Shown here in pieces: positions 30,902 to 39,875 of a stretch of DNA of 64,000 bases. A model generated the notes under the pieces. That model did not search any database. It was given only the letters and a program-made list of their open reading frames with translations, and was not told where the DNA came from. The DNA comes from Planctomycetota bacterium (GTDB lineage: Bacteria; Planctomycetota; UBA1135; UBA2386), in contig JADJWQ010000006.1 of the NCBI GenBank assembly GCA_016716265.1, forward strand, positions 1-64,000. The letters run 5' to 3'. A program made the position numbers and the translations under genes. How positions within the stretch are numbered: the first letter of the stretch is position 1; each line of letters starts with the position of its first letter.

Positions 30902-31302
30902 GGATGAGAGGAACGGAAAGGGCAGGCCGGCTGGCCTCGCTGCGGGCGCGGGGCGACCGACGACCGCGGCGAGGTGCTGGGAACGGACCGGGGCCGCAGC
31001 AGCTGCGGCTCCGGCAATCGGAGAGAGGGGCCGGCTGGTCCTTCCGGTGTCGCGAGCTCGAGCAGCTCGACGGCGGGCGCAGGGGGCAGGGACCGCGCCG
31101 CTCCGGACGGACGACCTGGGAAGTGTCGATCGGCCCACGGTCGCTGTCAAACGCCGCGAGACCGTCGTGGGACCGCTCCAGCGGCGATTCCGGGGTCACG
31201 CCGAGGGCGCGCCGCGAACACGCGCTCGCATCGGCCGCGGACGTCACATCCGTGTCGCGAATCCGACCGGTCCGCGCCGACGGGTGCTGCGCGCCGCGAG
31301 GC
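30902..31302. other. Intergenic region between two secreted protease genes
   Basis: 401 bp with no recognisable gene. It holds the 3' flank of the S8 protease gene and the promoter and leader of the M36-type gene. A perfect 7-bp inverted repeat (GCCGCAG-CAG-CTGCGGC, 30993-31009) lies inside the predicted leader and could fold in the mRNA. No other structure was recognised. Confidence 0.45.
31122..31150 (-). promoter_or_regulatory. Sigma-70-like promoter for the M36 protease gene
   Basis: On the minus strand TTGACA (31150-31145) is a perfect -35, followed by a 17-nt spacer and GACACT (31127-31122), 3/6 of a -10. The leader would be about 215 nt to the ATG at 30901. Confidence 0.42.
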
Positions 31303-33120
31303 TCAGCGCAGCCAGACGGTCGCGCTGTTGGTCAGCTGCGGCTGGCCACCGGTGCCGACGACCACGCCCTGGAAGAACAGGTCGACATCGGCGAGGCCAG
31401 GGTCGTTCGGCATCACGAGCGTGGCCTGCGCGATGCCCTGCGCACCGAGCGCGAAGCCGCCGATCGGCAGCAGCACGACCGGGTCCAGGTGCAGCGGGCG
31501 GTTCCAGCCGAGCGACGTGCTCGACGTGGCGCCGGTCGACGCGACAAGGCCGAATGCGCCACCGCCCGGCCCGCGCATCGTGATCGCGAGCTGCTCGGCC
31601 GCGCGGAGCTCCGCGCGGTCGAGCTCGAGCCCGTCCGGCACGCCCAGGGCGCGCACCGTCGCGACGAGGTCCGGGCGCGGACCGATCTCGCCGAAGGTCG
31701 GCGTGCCGTGGTGCGCGAGCGCGTCACGCAGCTCGCGCGGCGTCAGCACGCGGCCGAGCTGGCGCTTCGCGATGCCCTGCACGACCAGCGCGGCACCGCC
31801 GATGATCGCGCCCGCGGCGGACGTACCGCCATAGCCGTCGACGTACGACTGGCGGCGATCCCGATTGGGGAAGAACAGGTTGCCGTAGCCGGTCGAGCCC
31901 ACCTCGCCGCCCCACGACGACACGTCGCACCGGCTGCCGTAGTTGGTGAAGCCCGCGCGCCGGAACGTCGACCCCTCGCTCGCACCGACGACGATCGCAC
32001 CGGAGTCGCGCACGTTGCGGTCGAACACGCGCCCGAAGCGCGGGTCGTCGAGGTCGTTGTCGCCGTTGGTCGCGGCTTCGACGACGACGACGCCCTGCGT
32101 CGTCGCGGTGAGGATCACGTCGAACACGACCCGCACGAACTCGGCCGGCACCACGTCGCGCGGCTTCGTCTGCGCGAGGTTGATGCCGAAGATGATCAGG
32201 ATCGCATCGCCCGGCGCGGAGGCAGCGAGCGCCTGCGCGATCGCGAGCGCGTAGTTGCCGGCGATCTCCCAGCTCAACAGGCGCACCGTCGACTGGTCGG
32301 CGACGCCGGTCACGCCATAGTCGTTGCGCGTCGCGTTGAGGATGCCGAGCACCGCGGTGCCGTGGTCGGCCATCTCGCCGGTGCCGGGCGTCGGACCGCC
32401 CAGGAAGCTCTGCAGCGTGATGCCGTCGAGGTCCTCGTGGTCGACGATCCAGTCCTGCTCGACGTGGACGAGACCGACCGTCTCCCCGCGCCCACCGACG
32501 ACGCTGCGCAGCGCCGCGAAGCCGTGCCCCGCCGGGGCCGGCTCGACGTAACCCTGGTGGCTCGTCAGATCGGGCGTCGGCGGTGGGATGTCGGTCGGTG
32601 CGCAGGCCCCGAGCATCGCGCGCAGGTCGACGTCTCCGCGCGACTGCGGGATCGGGACGTATTCGAAGTCCGCCTCCTCGACCAGGGGCTCGGCGGCGAG
32701 CTCGACGCGCGCGCGCTCGGCAGCAGCCCCGTTCTCGAACCCGAGCACGAACCACAGTCCGAGGTGACCGGGGCGCTCGACCCCTTCCGGGAGCCGCTCG
32801 CAGGCCTCGCGGTGCCAGCGGTCGAGCAGCTCCGGCGCCAGCGGGATCAACGGCGCCGCGCGCTCGGCCGCTGCGAAGATCCCGGCGATGCGACCGAGGT
32901 CGACGCCGGTGCGGGAGGTCAGCCGACCGTCGGCACACACGGCCCCGGTGCCCTCGCGCAGCTTGACCCACAGACGGTCGGCGCGCTGGCTCGGCACGAC
33001 ATCGAGCGGTGCGGACTCGGCTTCCGCGGGTGCCGCGGGCCCCTGCGCCTGCGCGAGGGCGGCCGGGCCGAGCGCGAGGGCGCAGGCGAAGGCGGTGCTG
33101 GCGAGCGGACCTGGTCTCAT
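31303..33120 (-). CDS. Secreted subtilisin-like (S8) serine protease with C-terminal module
   Basis: 605 residues. A signal peptide (FACALALGPAALAQA) precedes a propeptide-like region (about 40-170) and an S8 domain. The catalytic triad is present: Asp223 in VEQDWIVDHEDLDG, His253 in MADHGTAVLGIL and Ser434 in GYGGTSAAGAI. The oxyanion Asn is Asn352 (ATNGDND). The substitution GTSAAGA for the usual GTSMATP is typical of divergent members. The C-terminal ~100 residues (about 505-605), ending FFQGVVVGTGGQPQLTNSATVWLR in part, match the module in the M36 peptidase upstream. The start at 33118-33120 is chosen for the signal peptide. Role: extracellular proteolysis, targets unknown. Confidence 0.92.
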   Translation of the reverse strand: MRPGPLASTAFACALALGPAALAQAQGPAAPAEAESAPLDVVPSQRADRLWVKLREGTGAVCADGRLTSRTGVDLGRIAGIFAAAERAAPLIPLAPELLDRWHREACERLPEGVERPGHLGLWFVLGFENGAAAERARVELAAEPLVEEADFEYVPIPQSRGDVDLRAMLGACAPTDIPPPTPDLTSHQGYVEPAPAGHGFAALRSVVGGRGETVGLVHVEQDWIVDHEDLDGITLQSFLGGPTPGTGEMADHGTAVLGILNATRNDYGVTGVADQSTVRLLSWEIAGNYALAIAQALAASAPGDAILIIFGINLAQTKPRDVVPAEFVRVVFDVILTATTQGVVVVEAATNGDNDLDDPRFGRVFDRNVRDSGAIVVGASEGSTFRRAGFTNYGSRCDVSSWGGEVGSTGYGNLFFPNRDRRQSYVDGYGGTSAAGAIIGGAALVVQGIAKRQLGRVLTPRELRDALAHHGTPTFGEIGPRPDLVATVRALGVPDGLELDRAELRAAEQLAITMRGPGGGAFGLVASTGATSSTSLGWNRPLHLDPVVLLPIGGFALGAQGIAQATLVMPNDPGLADVDLFFQGVVVGTGGQPQLTNSATVWLR

Positions 33121-33188
33121 CGGGGCTCCATGATCGGCGCCGGTCCAGGACCTGGCGAGCCCCCAGCCGGCGCGGGTCCCGGAACGGG

Positions 33189-36100
33189 TCAGAAGCCGAC
33201 CCGCTCCTCGCCCGCGATGCGCTGCGTCTCGGACCGCTCGAAGCCGGGGCCGTCGGTGAACTCGTCGACCTCGTCGAGCCGCACCGAGATGCGGGACGAC
33301 ACGCCGCGCTTCTGCATCGTGATGCCGTACAGCACCTGGCACGCGGCCATCGTCCGCTTGTGGTGGGTCACGATGCAGAACTGGCTCGGACCGACGAAGT
33401 CCTGCAAGACGCGCAGGAAGCGCTCGACGTTGGTCTCGTCGAGCGCGGCGTCCACCTCGTCGAGGATGCAGAAGGGCGACGGCTTGACCTTGAACACCGC
33501 GAACAGGATCGCGAGCGCGGTGAGGCTGCGCTCGCCACCGGACAGCAGTGCGATCGACTGCAGCTCCTTGCCCGGCGGCTTGGCGACGATCTCGATGCCC
33601 GACTCGAGCGCGTTCTCCGACTCGGTCAGGTACATGTCGGCCCGCCCGCCCTGGAACAGCTTGCGGAAGATCGAGCGGAAGTTCTCGCGCGCCTGCTCGA
33701 ACGTGCGCTCGAACAGCGCGCGCGACTCGAGCTCCATCCGGCGCAACGCCTCCATCAGCGCCTTGCGCGACTGCGTCAGGTCCTCGACGTCGTGCTCCAG
33801 CGTGCCGAGTCGCGCCTCCTCGTCCTCGAGTTCGCGCACCGCGTCGAGGTTGACCGGTCCGAGGCGCTCGCGCTGACTCTGCAGCACCTGCACCTCGCGC
33901 CGGCAGACCTCCAGGTCGAAGTCGTCGCGCTCCCACAGCCGCTCGAGCGACAGCTCCGCGGCGACGCGCGCGGGTGGCAGCGGCGGGCCCTGCAGCTCCT
34001 CGACGAGCCCTGCCGGCGGGACCGGCCCGGCGAGCTCGATGCCGAGGATGCCGACGTCGTCGGTCTCACCGAGCACGTTGCGCAACTCGATGCCGACGTC
34101 CTCGAGCAGGCGCTCCTCGAGCCGCTCGAAGCGATGACCGACGTCGGCGGTGGCGAGCTTCAGCCGACCGATCTCCTCACGGACCGTCTCGCGCGTCGCC
34201 TCGCACTCGCGCACCTGCGCCTGCCAGGTGCCGCGGTCGTCGCGCGCCGCGACCAGATCGAGCTGGCGCTCGTCGCGCACCTGCTCGAGGCCCGCGACCT
34301 CGTCGTCGAAGGCCTCGACCTCGGCGCGCAGCGAGCGCGCCTCGCCGAGCGCCTGCTCCGCGCCGGCGAGCGACTGCTCACGCCGCGCGTCGAGCTCGTC
34401 GAGCGCCTCGTCGAGGTCGCGCAGGCCAGCGTCGAGCGCGTCGATGCGGTGCGTCTGCGTATCGCGCTCGGAGCGCAACGCTGCCTGGCGCAGGCGGATC
34501 TCCTGTTCGGCGGACGTCGCCGTATCGGCCACCTCGCGCGCTGCGCCGAGCTCGCCCGACAGCGCTTCCTCGGTCTCCTTCGCGACCTGCTCGCGGCGGC
34601 GCAGCAGCACCTCGCCGAGCAGCTCGCGGCCGAGCAGCGCGAGCCCGCGCCAGCGCTGCGCCTGCAGATCCTGGCGCTCGCCGGCGACGTCGGCAGCCTC
34701 GCGCTCGAGGTGTCCGACGCGATCGGCGACCCGCGCGCGCTCGGTCTCGGCGGCGCGCTGCGACTCGCGCACCGCTTCGCGTGCCTGTCGCACCCGGCGC
34801 GCGCGCGCCTCGAGCAGCGTGAGGCGCTCCTTCGCGGCGTCGCGGTCGCGCTCCATCGACGCGACGCGCTCCTCGAGCGCGCGCGCGTCCTCCTCGAGCG
34901 ACTGGATCTGCGCCCGCCGCACGACGAGACCGCCGAGCGACTCACCGCCGCCCTCGAGGCGCGGCCCGCAGACGGTCGTGCCGTCGGGCGTCACGAAGCA
35001 CAGGTCGGTGCGGTCGGGGCGCGCGGCCGCCGCGTCCTCGACGAGGCACACACCGCGCAGCAGCCAGTGCACCATCGGCCACGCGTCGCGCTTGCAGCGC
35101 ACCCGCCGATACAGGTACTGCGCGCCGTCGGGCAGCGAGAACGGTGAGCTGCCCTCGAGCCGGTCGCCGAACTCCTCGGCGATCAAGAGCAGCGCGCGAC
35201 CGCGCCCCTCGCTCTCGAGGCGCCGCAGCATCGCCTCGGCGTGCGCGCGGGTCTCGACGACGAGTGCCTGTACGTAGTTGCCGAGCGCCGCTTCGAGCGC
35301 GCGGCTGTCGCGCAGATCGACGTCGATCTGGTCGAGCAGCCGGCCGCGCAGGCCGGGCGGCCGCTCCTCCAGCAGGAAGCGCGGCCCCTGGTCGAGGCCG
35401 TCGAGCTCCGCCTCGAGGCCCTGCAGCGTCTCCAGCCGGCTGCGGGTCGACGCCGCCCGCTCGCGCAGGCCGGCCTCGAGCCGCGCGAGGTCGGCGGCGT
35501 GCGCGTCGGCGGTCTCGAGCTCGCCGAGCGCGCGCTGCTCCTCGCCGGCGAGCCACGCCTCGCGCTCGGCGAGATCGGCGATCGCGCGCTCGGCGAGACC
35601 GAGCGTGCGGCGCTGGCCGCCGAGCTCGGCACCGAGCGCGCGCGCGCGTTCGTCGAGCCGCGCGAGCGACGCCGCGAGGCCGCGCACCGTCGCGCGGCGG
35701 TCGTGGGCCTGGTTGCGCAGCCGGGTCTTCTCGTGCAGCAGCTCGAGGAACTGCTCCCGCGCGCGCTCGCGCGCGGCATTGAGCTCCTGGACGCGGGCCT
35801 GCGCGAGCTGCACGTCGGTGCGCCGCTGCTCGGCCTCGCGGCCGCTGTCGACCAGCTCGCGCTCGACGTCGACGAGCCGCGCGCGGGCGTCACCGAGCGC
35901 ACGCCGACGCTCCTGGCGCTGCTCGTCGAGCCCGCGTTGGCGGCTGACCGCGCTCTCCGCCTGCTCGCGCAGCTCGCTGGCGCGGTCCTCGAGGTTGCGC
36001 GCGCGCTGCACGGCGGACTCGCGCCGCGACGACGCCTCGCGCAGGCGCTCCTGCGCCTCGGCGACCGCCGCCTCGGCGGCGGTGATGCGGGCGTCCAGCT

Positions 36101-37142
36101 CCGACAGCCGCGCGCGCACGTCGTCGAGCGCTCGCTCGGCGGTGTCGAGCTCGACGCTGCGGGCAGCGAGCTCGACGTCGAGCCGCGCCTGCTCCTCGCG
36201 GAGCGCGCTGCCGTCGACCGCCGCGACCGCGGTGCGCAGGTCGCGGAGCTGCTCCTGCAGCTCGCGGAAGCGCCGCGCCTTGCCGGCCTGGATCTTCAGG
36301 CTGCGGATGCGGCGCGCGCGATCCTCGAGCAGGTCCTTGACGCGCGCCAGGTTCGCCTCGGTGCGCTCGAGCTTCTTCAGCGACTCGCGCTTCTGGATCT
36401 TGAAGCGCGACACGCCGGCGGCCTCCTCGAAGATCGCACGGCGGCTCTCGGGATCGGCTGACAGCACCGCATCGATGCGGCCCTGCTCCATCACCGAGTA
36501 GGCGCCGACGCCGAGGCCGGTGTCCATCAGCAGGTCGCGCACGTCCTTGAGGCGCACGACCTCGCCGTTGATCAGGTAGGCGGACTCCTTGTCGCGGTTG
36601 AGGCGCCGCCCGATGCGGATCTCCGTGCAGCCGCGCAGCACCGCGCGGCTCAGGCGCTCGCGCTCGCCGTCGGCCGGCGCGCCGTTCGTCGCGCCACCGG
36701 CGATCGTCGCTCCTGCGGTACCGTTCTCCTCGCCGACACCGTTCTCCTCGCCGACACCGTGCCCCTCGCCGGCACCGTTCGCCGCGTCGGTCGGCTCGGC
36801 GTCCCCGTCGGCGTTGGCGGCGGCGGCGGCGGCGGGAGCCGCCTCGCGCTCGACGACGAGCACCGGGTCGTCGAACGGCTGGTCGTTCTCCAGCACGATC
36901 GTGACCTCGGCCTGGTGCAGACCCTCGCGACCTTCGGCGCCCTTGAAGATGACGTCGGTCATCTCGGCGCCGCGCAGGCTCTTCGCACTGCGGTCGCCGA
37001 GCACCCACTTGAGCGCGTCGACGACGTTCGACTTGCCGCAGCCGTTCGGCCCGACGATCCCGGTCAGGTCGTGGTCGAAGTCGAACTCGGTGCGATCCGC
37101 GAACGACTTGAAGCCGCGCACCTCGAGTCGCTTCAGACGCAT
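33189..37142 (-). CDS. smc: Chromosome segregation protein SMC, with a low-complexity insert
   Basis: 1317 residues against about 1170-1190 usual. SMC is the ATPase of the bacterial condensin that compacts and segregates the chromosome. The N-terminal head has Walker A GPNGCGKS (31-38). Residues about 100-165 are an unusual Ala/Gly/Glu/Asn-rich insertion in the head domain. Residues about 205-540 and about 690-1030 are the coiled-coil arms, flanking a hinge around 560-680 (EAALGNYVQALVVETRAHAEAM). The C-terminal head carries LLSGGERSLTALAILFA and the Walker B CILDEVDAALDETN. The ATG at 37140-37142 (MRLKRLEVRGFKSFA) is the standard SMC start. No scpA or scpB gene is nearby. The frame is uninterrupted. 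ATP binding and signature motifs are intact. Confidence 0.97.
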   Translation of the reverse strand: MRLKRLEVRGFKSFADRTEFDFDHDLTGIVGPNGCGKSNVVDALKWVLGDRSAKSLRGAEMTDVIFKGAEGREGLHQAEVTIVLENDQPFDDPVLVVEREAAPAAAAAANADGDAEPTDAANGAGEGHGVGEENGVGEENGTAGATIAGGATNGAPADGERERLSRAVLRGCTEIRIGRRLNRDKESAYLINGEVVRLKDVRDLLMDTGLGVGAYSVMEQGRIDAVLSADPESRRAIFEEAAGVSRFKIQKRESLKKLERTEANLARVKDLLEDRARRIRSLKIQAGKARRFRELQEQLRDLRTAVAAVDGSALREEQARLDVELAARSVELDTAERALDDVRARLSELDARITAAEAAVAEAQERLREASSRRESAVQRARNLEDRASELREQAESAVSRQRGLDEQRQERRRALGDARARLVDVERELVDSGREAEQRRTDVQLAQARVQELNAARERAREQFLELLHEKTRLRNQAHDRRATVRGLAASLARLDERARALGAELGGQRRTLGLAERAIADLAEREAWLAGEEQRALGELETADAHAADLARLEAGLRERAASTRSRLETLQGLEAELDGLDQGPRFLLEERPPGLRGRLLDQIDVDLRDSRALEAALGNYVQALVVETRAHAEAMLRRLESEGRGRALLLIAEEFGDRLEGSSPFSLPDGAQYLYRRVRCKRDAWPMVHWLLRGVCLVEDAAAARPDRTDLCFVTPDGTTVCGPRLEGGGESLGGLVVRRAQIQSLEEDARALEERVASMERDRDAAKERLTLLEARARRVRQAREAVRESQRAAETERARVADRVGHLEREAADVAGERQDLQAQRWRGLALLGRELLGEVLLRRREQVAKETEEALSGELGAAREVADTATSAEQEIRLRQAALRSERDTQTHRIDALDAGLRDLDEALDELDARREQSLAGAEQALGEARSLRAEVEAFDDEVAGLEQVRDERQLDLVAARDDRGTWQAQVRECEATRETVREEIGRLKLATADVGHRFERLEERLLEDVGIELRNVLGETDDVGILGIELAGPVPPAGLVEELQGPPLPPARVAAELSLERLWERDDFDLEVCRREVQVLQSQRERLGPVNLDAVRELEDEEARLGTLEHDVEDLTQSRKALMEALRRMELESRALFERTFEQARENFRSIFRKLFQGGRADMYLTESENALESGIEIVAKPPGKELQSIALLSGGERSLTALAILFAVFKVKPSPFCILDEVDAALDETNVERFLRVLQDFVGPSQFCIVTHHKRTMAACQVLYGITMQKRGVSSRISVRLDEVDEFTDGPGFERSETQRIAGEERVGF
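36724..36777 (-). repeat. Three 18-bp tandem units inside smc
   Basis: Three copies of an 18-bp unit (36724-36741, 36742-36759 and 36760-36777; the first two are identical) encode GVGEEN/GEGHGV-type hexapeptides in the SMC head insertion. Slippage at this repeat could vary the insert length among relatives. Confidence 0.6.
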
Positions 37143-37206
37143 CGCGCGGACCTCCGCCGCACCGGCCGGCGCGCGCCCGAGAGCGCGCTCAAGGCTGGTG
37201 AATCGC

Positions 37207-37716
37207 TCAATTCCATTCGGGCCTCGGCACCGGGTCGGGGTCGGGGCCGAAGCGGTCCGCACCCGCCGCACCGCGCGGCGGGCCGCTCCGCGAGCTCGAC
37301 CGCTCGGGCTCGGCATCGTAGCGCGCGGCCGGGTCACGGCGGTGCGCAGCGCCGGCGACGCCGCCGAGGGTGTCCGCGCCCACGCTGCGCTCGGCGAGCA
37401 GTGCGGTGCGGGCGCGCTGCCGCACTCCCGCGGCGGCGAAAGCGCGCGCGGCGCCGGTGAAGCCGGCGGCCCACAGGCCGGCGACGGCGAGCTCGGCGAG
37501 CTCGGCCGCGGACGTCAGCGGCGCATCCGCGGCGCGGCGGATCCTGGCGCAGCGCAGCGAGCGGAGGATCGCCTCGGCCAGCTCGAGCGCGGTCCACGCC
37601 TCGCCCTCGCCGGCGGCGCGCAGCGCCGCCTCGAGCGAACGCGCGAGCTTGGTCGCGCGCAGCGCTTCGGCGCGCCCGTCACGTTTCCAGATCAGGAACT
37701 CGCTGCGTGTCCTCAT
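37207..37716 (-). CDS. Stand-alone ATP-cone-like protein beside nrdR
   Basis: 169 residues. Residues about 8-105 match the ATP-cone pattern: FLIWKRDGRAEALRATKLARSLEAAL at the front (basic-Gly strand, then helix), an AILRSLRC helix, and LTSAAELAELAVAGLWAAGFTGAARA at the end. The ATP-cone binds ATP/dATP in NrdR and in the large subunit of ribonucleotide reductase. No Zn-ribbon or catalytic domain is attached; residues 110-169 are Arg/Pro-rich and probably disordered. The ATG at 37714-37716 lies inside the 3' end of nrdR (38-nt overlap), so the two are likely translated together. The ATP-cone call is by pattern and moderate. The function is unknown but probably linked to nucleotide sensing. Confidence 0.6.
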   Translation of the reverse strand: MRTRSEFLIWKRDGRAEALRATKLARSLEAALRAAGEGEAWTALELAEAILRSLRCARIRRAADAPLTSAAELAELAVAGLWAAGFTGAARAFAAAGVRQRARTALLAERSVGADTLGGVAGAAHRRDPAARYDAEPERSSSRSGPPRGAAGADRFGPDPDPVPRPEWN

Positions 37717-38311
37717 GGATCCCCCTCCGGCCGTCCCCTGCTGCAGGGCTCGACCGCTTGCCGTTCGCGACGGCGCCATCCGCGCCCCGCGGTCCGCCCG
37801 ACCGCGCTGCGCGCTCACCGGCCTCGTTCCCCGGGGCGTCGCGCGTCTCGCGCAGCTGCCCGGAGCTCAGCATCGTCTGCAACTCGTCGAGGAACTGCCC
37901 CACGTCCTTGAACTCGCGGTAGACCGACGCGAAGCGGACGTAGGCGACCTGATCGATGCGGCGCAGCTGCTCCATGATCAGCTCGCCGATCACCTTGGTC
38001 GGCACCTCCTTGTCGAACGCTTCGGTGCACTGGCGCTCGACCGAGTCGGCGATCCGCTCGACCTGCTCGGTCGTGATCGGCCGCTTCTCGCAGGCCCGCA
38101 GCAGTCCCGCGACGATCTTCGCGCGGTCGAACTCGACGCGCTCGCCGCTCTTCTTCACGACCCGCAGCGTCGTGCCCTCGACGCGCTCGTAGGTCGTGTA
38201 ACGCCGCCCGCACTCCCGGCACAGCCGCCGCCGGCGGATCGCGAAGCCGTCCGCGCTGGCGCGCGAATCGACCACCCGGTCGTCGTCGGACTTGCAGTAG
38301 GGACAGCGCAC
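37679..38311 (-). CDS. nrdR: Transcriptional repressor NrdR
   Basis: 210 residues against about 150-160 usual. NrdR represses ribonucleotide reductase genes when ATP/dATP occupy its ATP-cone. The Zn-ribbon is complete: CPYC near the start and CRECGRRYTTYE around 33-45. The ATP-cone spans about 50-140 (VVKKSGERVEFDRAKIVAGLLRAC …VAYVRFASVYREFKDVGQFLDEL). A ~50-residue C-terminal extension (Gly/Ala/Arg-rich, ending TQRVPDLET) is unusual. The start is GTG at 38309-38311 (RC: GTG CGC TGT CCC), giving the standard VRCPYC beginning. No ribonucleotide reductase gene is in the window. The ATP-cone protein gene overlaps its 3' end. Confidence 0.95.
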   Translation of the reverse strand: MRCPYCKSDDDRVVDSRASADGFAIRRRRLCRECGRRYTTYERVEGTTLRVVKKSGERVEFDRAKIVAGLLRACEKRPITTEQVERIADSVERQCTEAFDKEVPTKVIGELIMEQLRRIDQVAYVRFASVYREFKDVGQFLDELQTMLSSGQLRETRDAPGNEAGERAARSGGPRGADGAVANGKRSSPAAGDGRRGIHEDTQRVPDLET

Positions 38312-38516
38312 GGCTTCGAAGCTCGCTGCGAGATGGGCGCCTCGACGCGCGGTGCCGGCTGCGGACGCAGCGCGAGCCCCGTCGCGGCGAGGACGTGGGG
38401 AGGACCGACCGCCGGCGGTGTGCCCCGATCTCTGACCAGACCGGAACACCCCAACGCATCGAGGTCGCCGGGCAGTTTCCACCACAATCCGTTGGTGTGT
38501 CAAGCGCGCGGACCGC

Positions 38517-39875
38517 TCACTTGCCGAGGCAGAAGCGACCGAAGATCCGCTCGAGCAGCTCCTCGGGCACCGACCTCGCCCGCAGCCCGTCGAGCCGGTC
38601 GATCGCGTCGCCGAGCTCGAGCGCGAGCGCCTCGGGCGGGGCGCCCGTGCGCGCGCCCGCGAGCGCCGCCTCGACCGCGGCGCGGGCGGCCCCCACGATC
38701 GACTCGCCGCGCCCGGCCTCGGCGTGCCCGGGAGCACCGCCCGCCCCGGCGAAGCGGGCCAGGAACGCGCGCAGCGCCGGAATGCCGAGGCCGCTCGGCG
38801 AGCCGACGCGGAACACCGGCAGCCCGGCGGCCGCCGCCGGCAGCGGCGCGAGCGGCGCGAGGTCGGCGTGCGTCGCGACCACCGCGAGCAGCGCGGGCGC
38901 GCCGACCCCGGGCGGCGCGTGCGCGGCCTCGACGGTCGGGTCCAGCACCCACAGCGCCCCCGCACACAACGCGCCGAGCTCGCGGCGCTGCGCGAGCGCG
39001 GCACGGTCGACCGCGGCATCGGGGTCGACCAGGTCACCGGGCGCGTCGAACAGCACGACGCCGTCGCCGACCTCGACGCCGACGACGTCGCGCGTCGTGC
39101 CGTGCCGGTCGGAGACCAGCATCGCCGGCCGCCCGGCGAGCGCGTTGCACAGCGACGACTTGCCGGCGTTCGCCGCGCCCCACAGCAGCACCCCACCACC
39201 CCGACGCCCGCGCGGCAGCTGCACCGCGAGCGCGCCGAGCCGGTCGCGCGCGCGCTCGAGCAGTCCGCGCCACGCCGCCGGGTCGACCTCGCCGGTCTCG
39301 CCGGCCTCGAAGTCGAGACCGGCCTCGAGCAGCGCGCGCGCGTCGAGCAGCGCCGCGCGGCAGGCGTCGAGCTCGGCGCCGACGTCGCCGCGCAGCGTCC
39401 GCAGCGCCCGGCTCGCGTCGGCCGCGCTCTCGGCGTGGATCAGCGCGAACACCGCCTCGACCTCGGCGAGGTCGAGCCGGCCGTGCTCCCAGGCGCGGCG
39501 GACGAACTCGCCGGGTGCGGCCGGCCGCGCTCCGCTGGCCTCGAGCGCCATGCCGATCCGCTGCACGAGCCGCGGCGAGCCGGGCACGTGCAGCTCGGCG
39601 ACGTCCTCGCCGGTGAACGACCGCGGGCCCGGCATCGTCAGCAGCAGGACCGGCAGGCCGTGTGCGCCAATCCGCAGCCGCACATCGACCGCCGCGCGCC
39701 GGGCCGGCACGGCGCCGTCGAGCTGCGCGCCGACGACGGCGAACGCGTCCGGACCGCTGACGCGCACGACCGCGCGCTCCGACTCGCCCGGAGCCGTCGC
39801 CTGCGCCCAGATCGTGTCGTCTCGCACCGTCGCGCTCCACGCGCACACCGCCCGGCGGGCGGCGGCACCGCTCAC
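38517..39875 (-). CDS. mnmE: tRNA modification GTPase MnmE
   Basis: 452 residues. With MnmG it installs the 5-carboxymethylaminomethyl-type modification at wobble U34 of tRNA. The N-terminal tetrahydrofolate-binding domain reads TIWAQATAPGESERAVVRVSG and contains GPRSFTGEDVAELHVPGSP. The G domain (about 220-370) has G1 LLWGAANAGKSSLC and G2 HGTTRDVV. G3 is DAPGDL instead of DTAG, and the G4 NKxD is replaced by THAD in VVATHADLAP. The C-terminal signature IFGRFCLGK is intact. The start is GTG at 39873-39875, overlapping the yidC stop by 4 nt. The yidC-mnmE pairing is conserved in many bacteria. The altered G3/G4 motifs may affect guanine specificity. Confidence 0.9.
   Translation of the reverse strand: MSGAAARRAVCAWSATVRDDTIWAQATAPGESERAVVRVSGPDAFAVVGAQLDGAVPARRAAVDVRLRIGAHGLPVLLLTMPGPRSFTGEDVAELHVPGSPRLVQRIGMALEASGARPAAPGEFVRRAWEHGRLDLAEVEAVFALIHAESAADASRALRTLRGDVGAELDACRAALLDARALLEAGLDFEAGETGEVDPAAWRGLLERARDRLGALAVQLPRGRRGGGVLLWGAANAGKSSLCNALAGRPAMLVSDRHGTTRDVVGVEVGDGVVLFDAPGDLVDPDAAVDRAALAQRRELGALCAGALWVLDPTVEAAHAPPGVGAPALLAVVATHADLAPLAPLPAAAAGLPVFRVGSPSGLGIPALRAFLARFAGAGGAPGHAEAGRGESIVGAARAAVEAALAGARTGAPPEALALELGDAIDRLDGLRARSVPEELLERIFGRFCLGK

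Noticed and set aside
38408..38503. TTGACA-type element and dyads between nrdR and mnmE as an NrdR box or nrdR promoter.
   Set aside because: The candidate box has the wrong spacing of the ACAC/GTGT halves, and no acceptable -10 lies at 16-18 nt from the TTGACA; left as undecided non-coding sequence.
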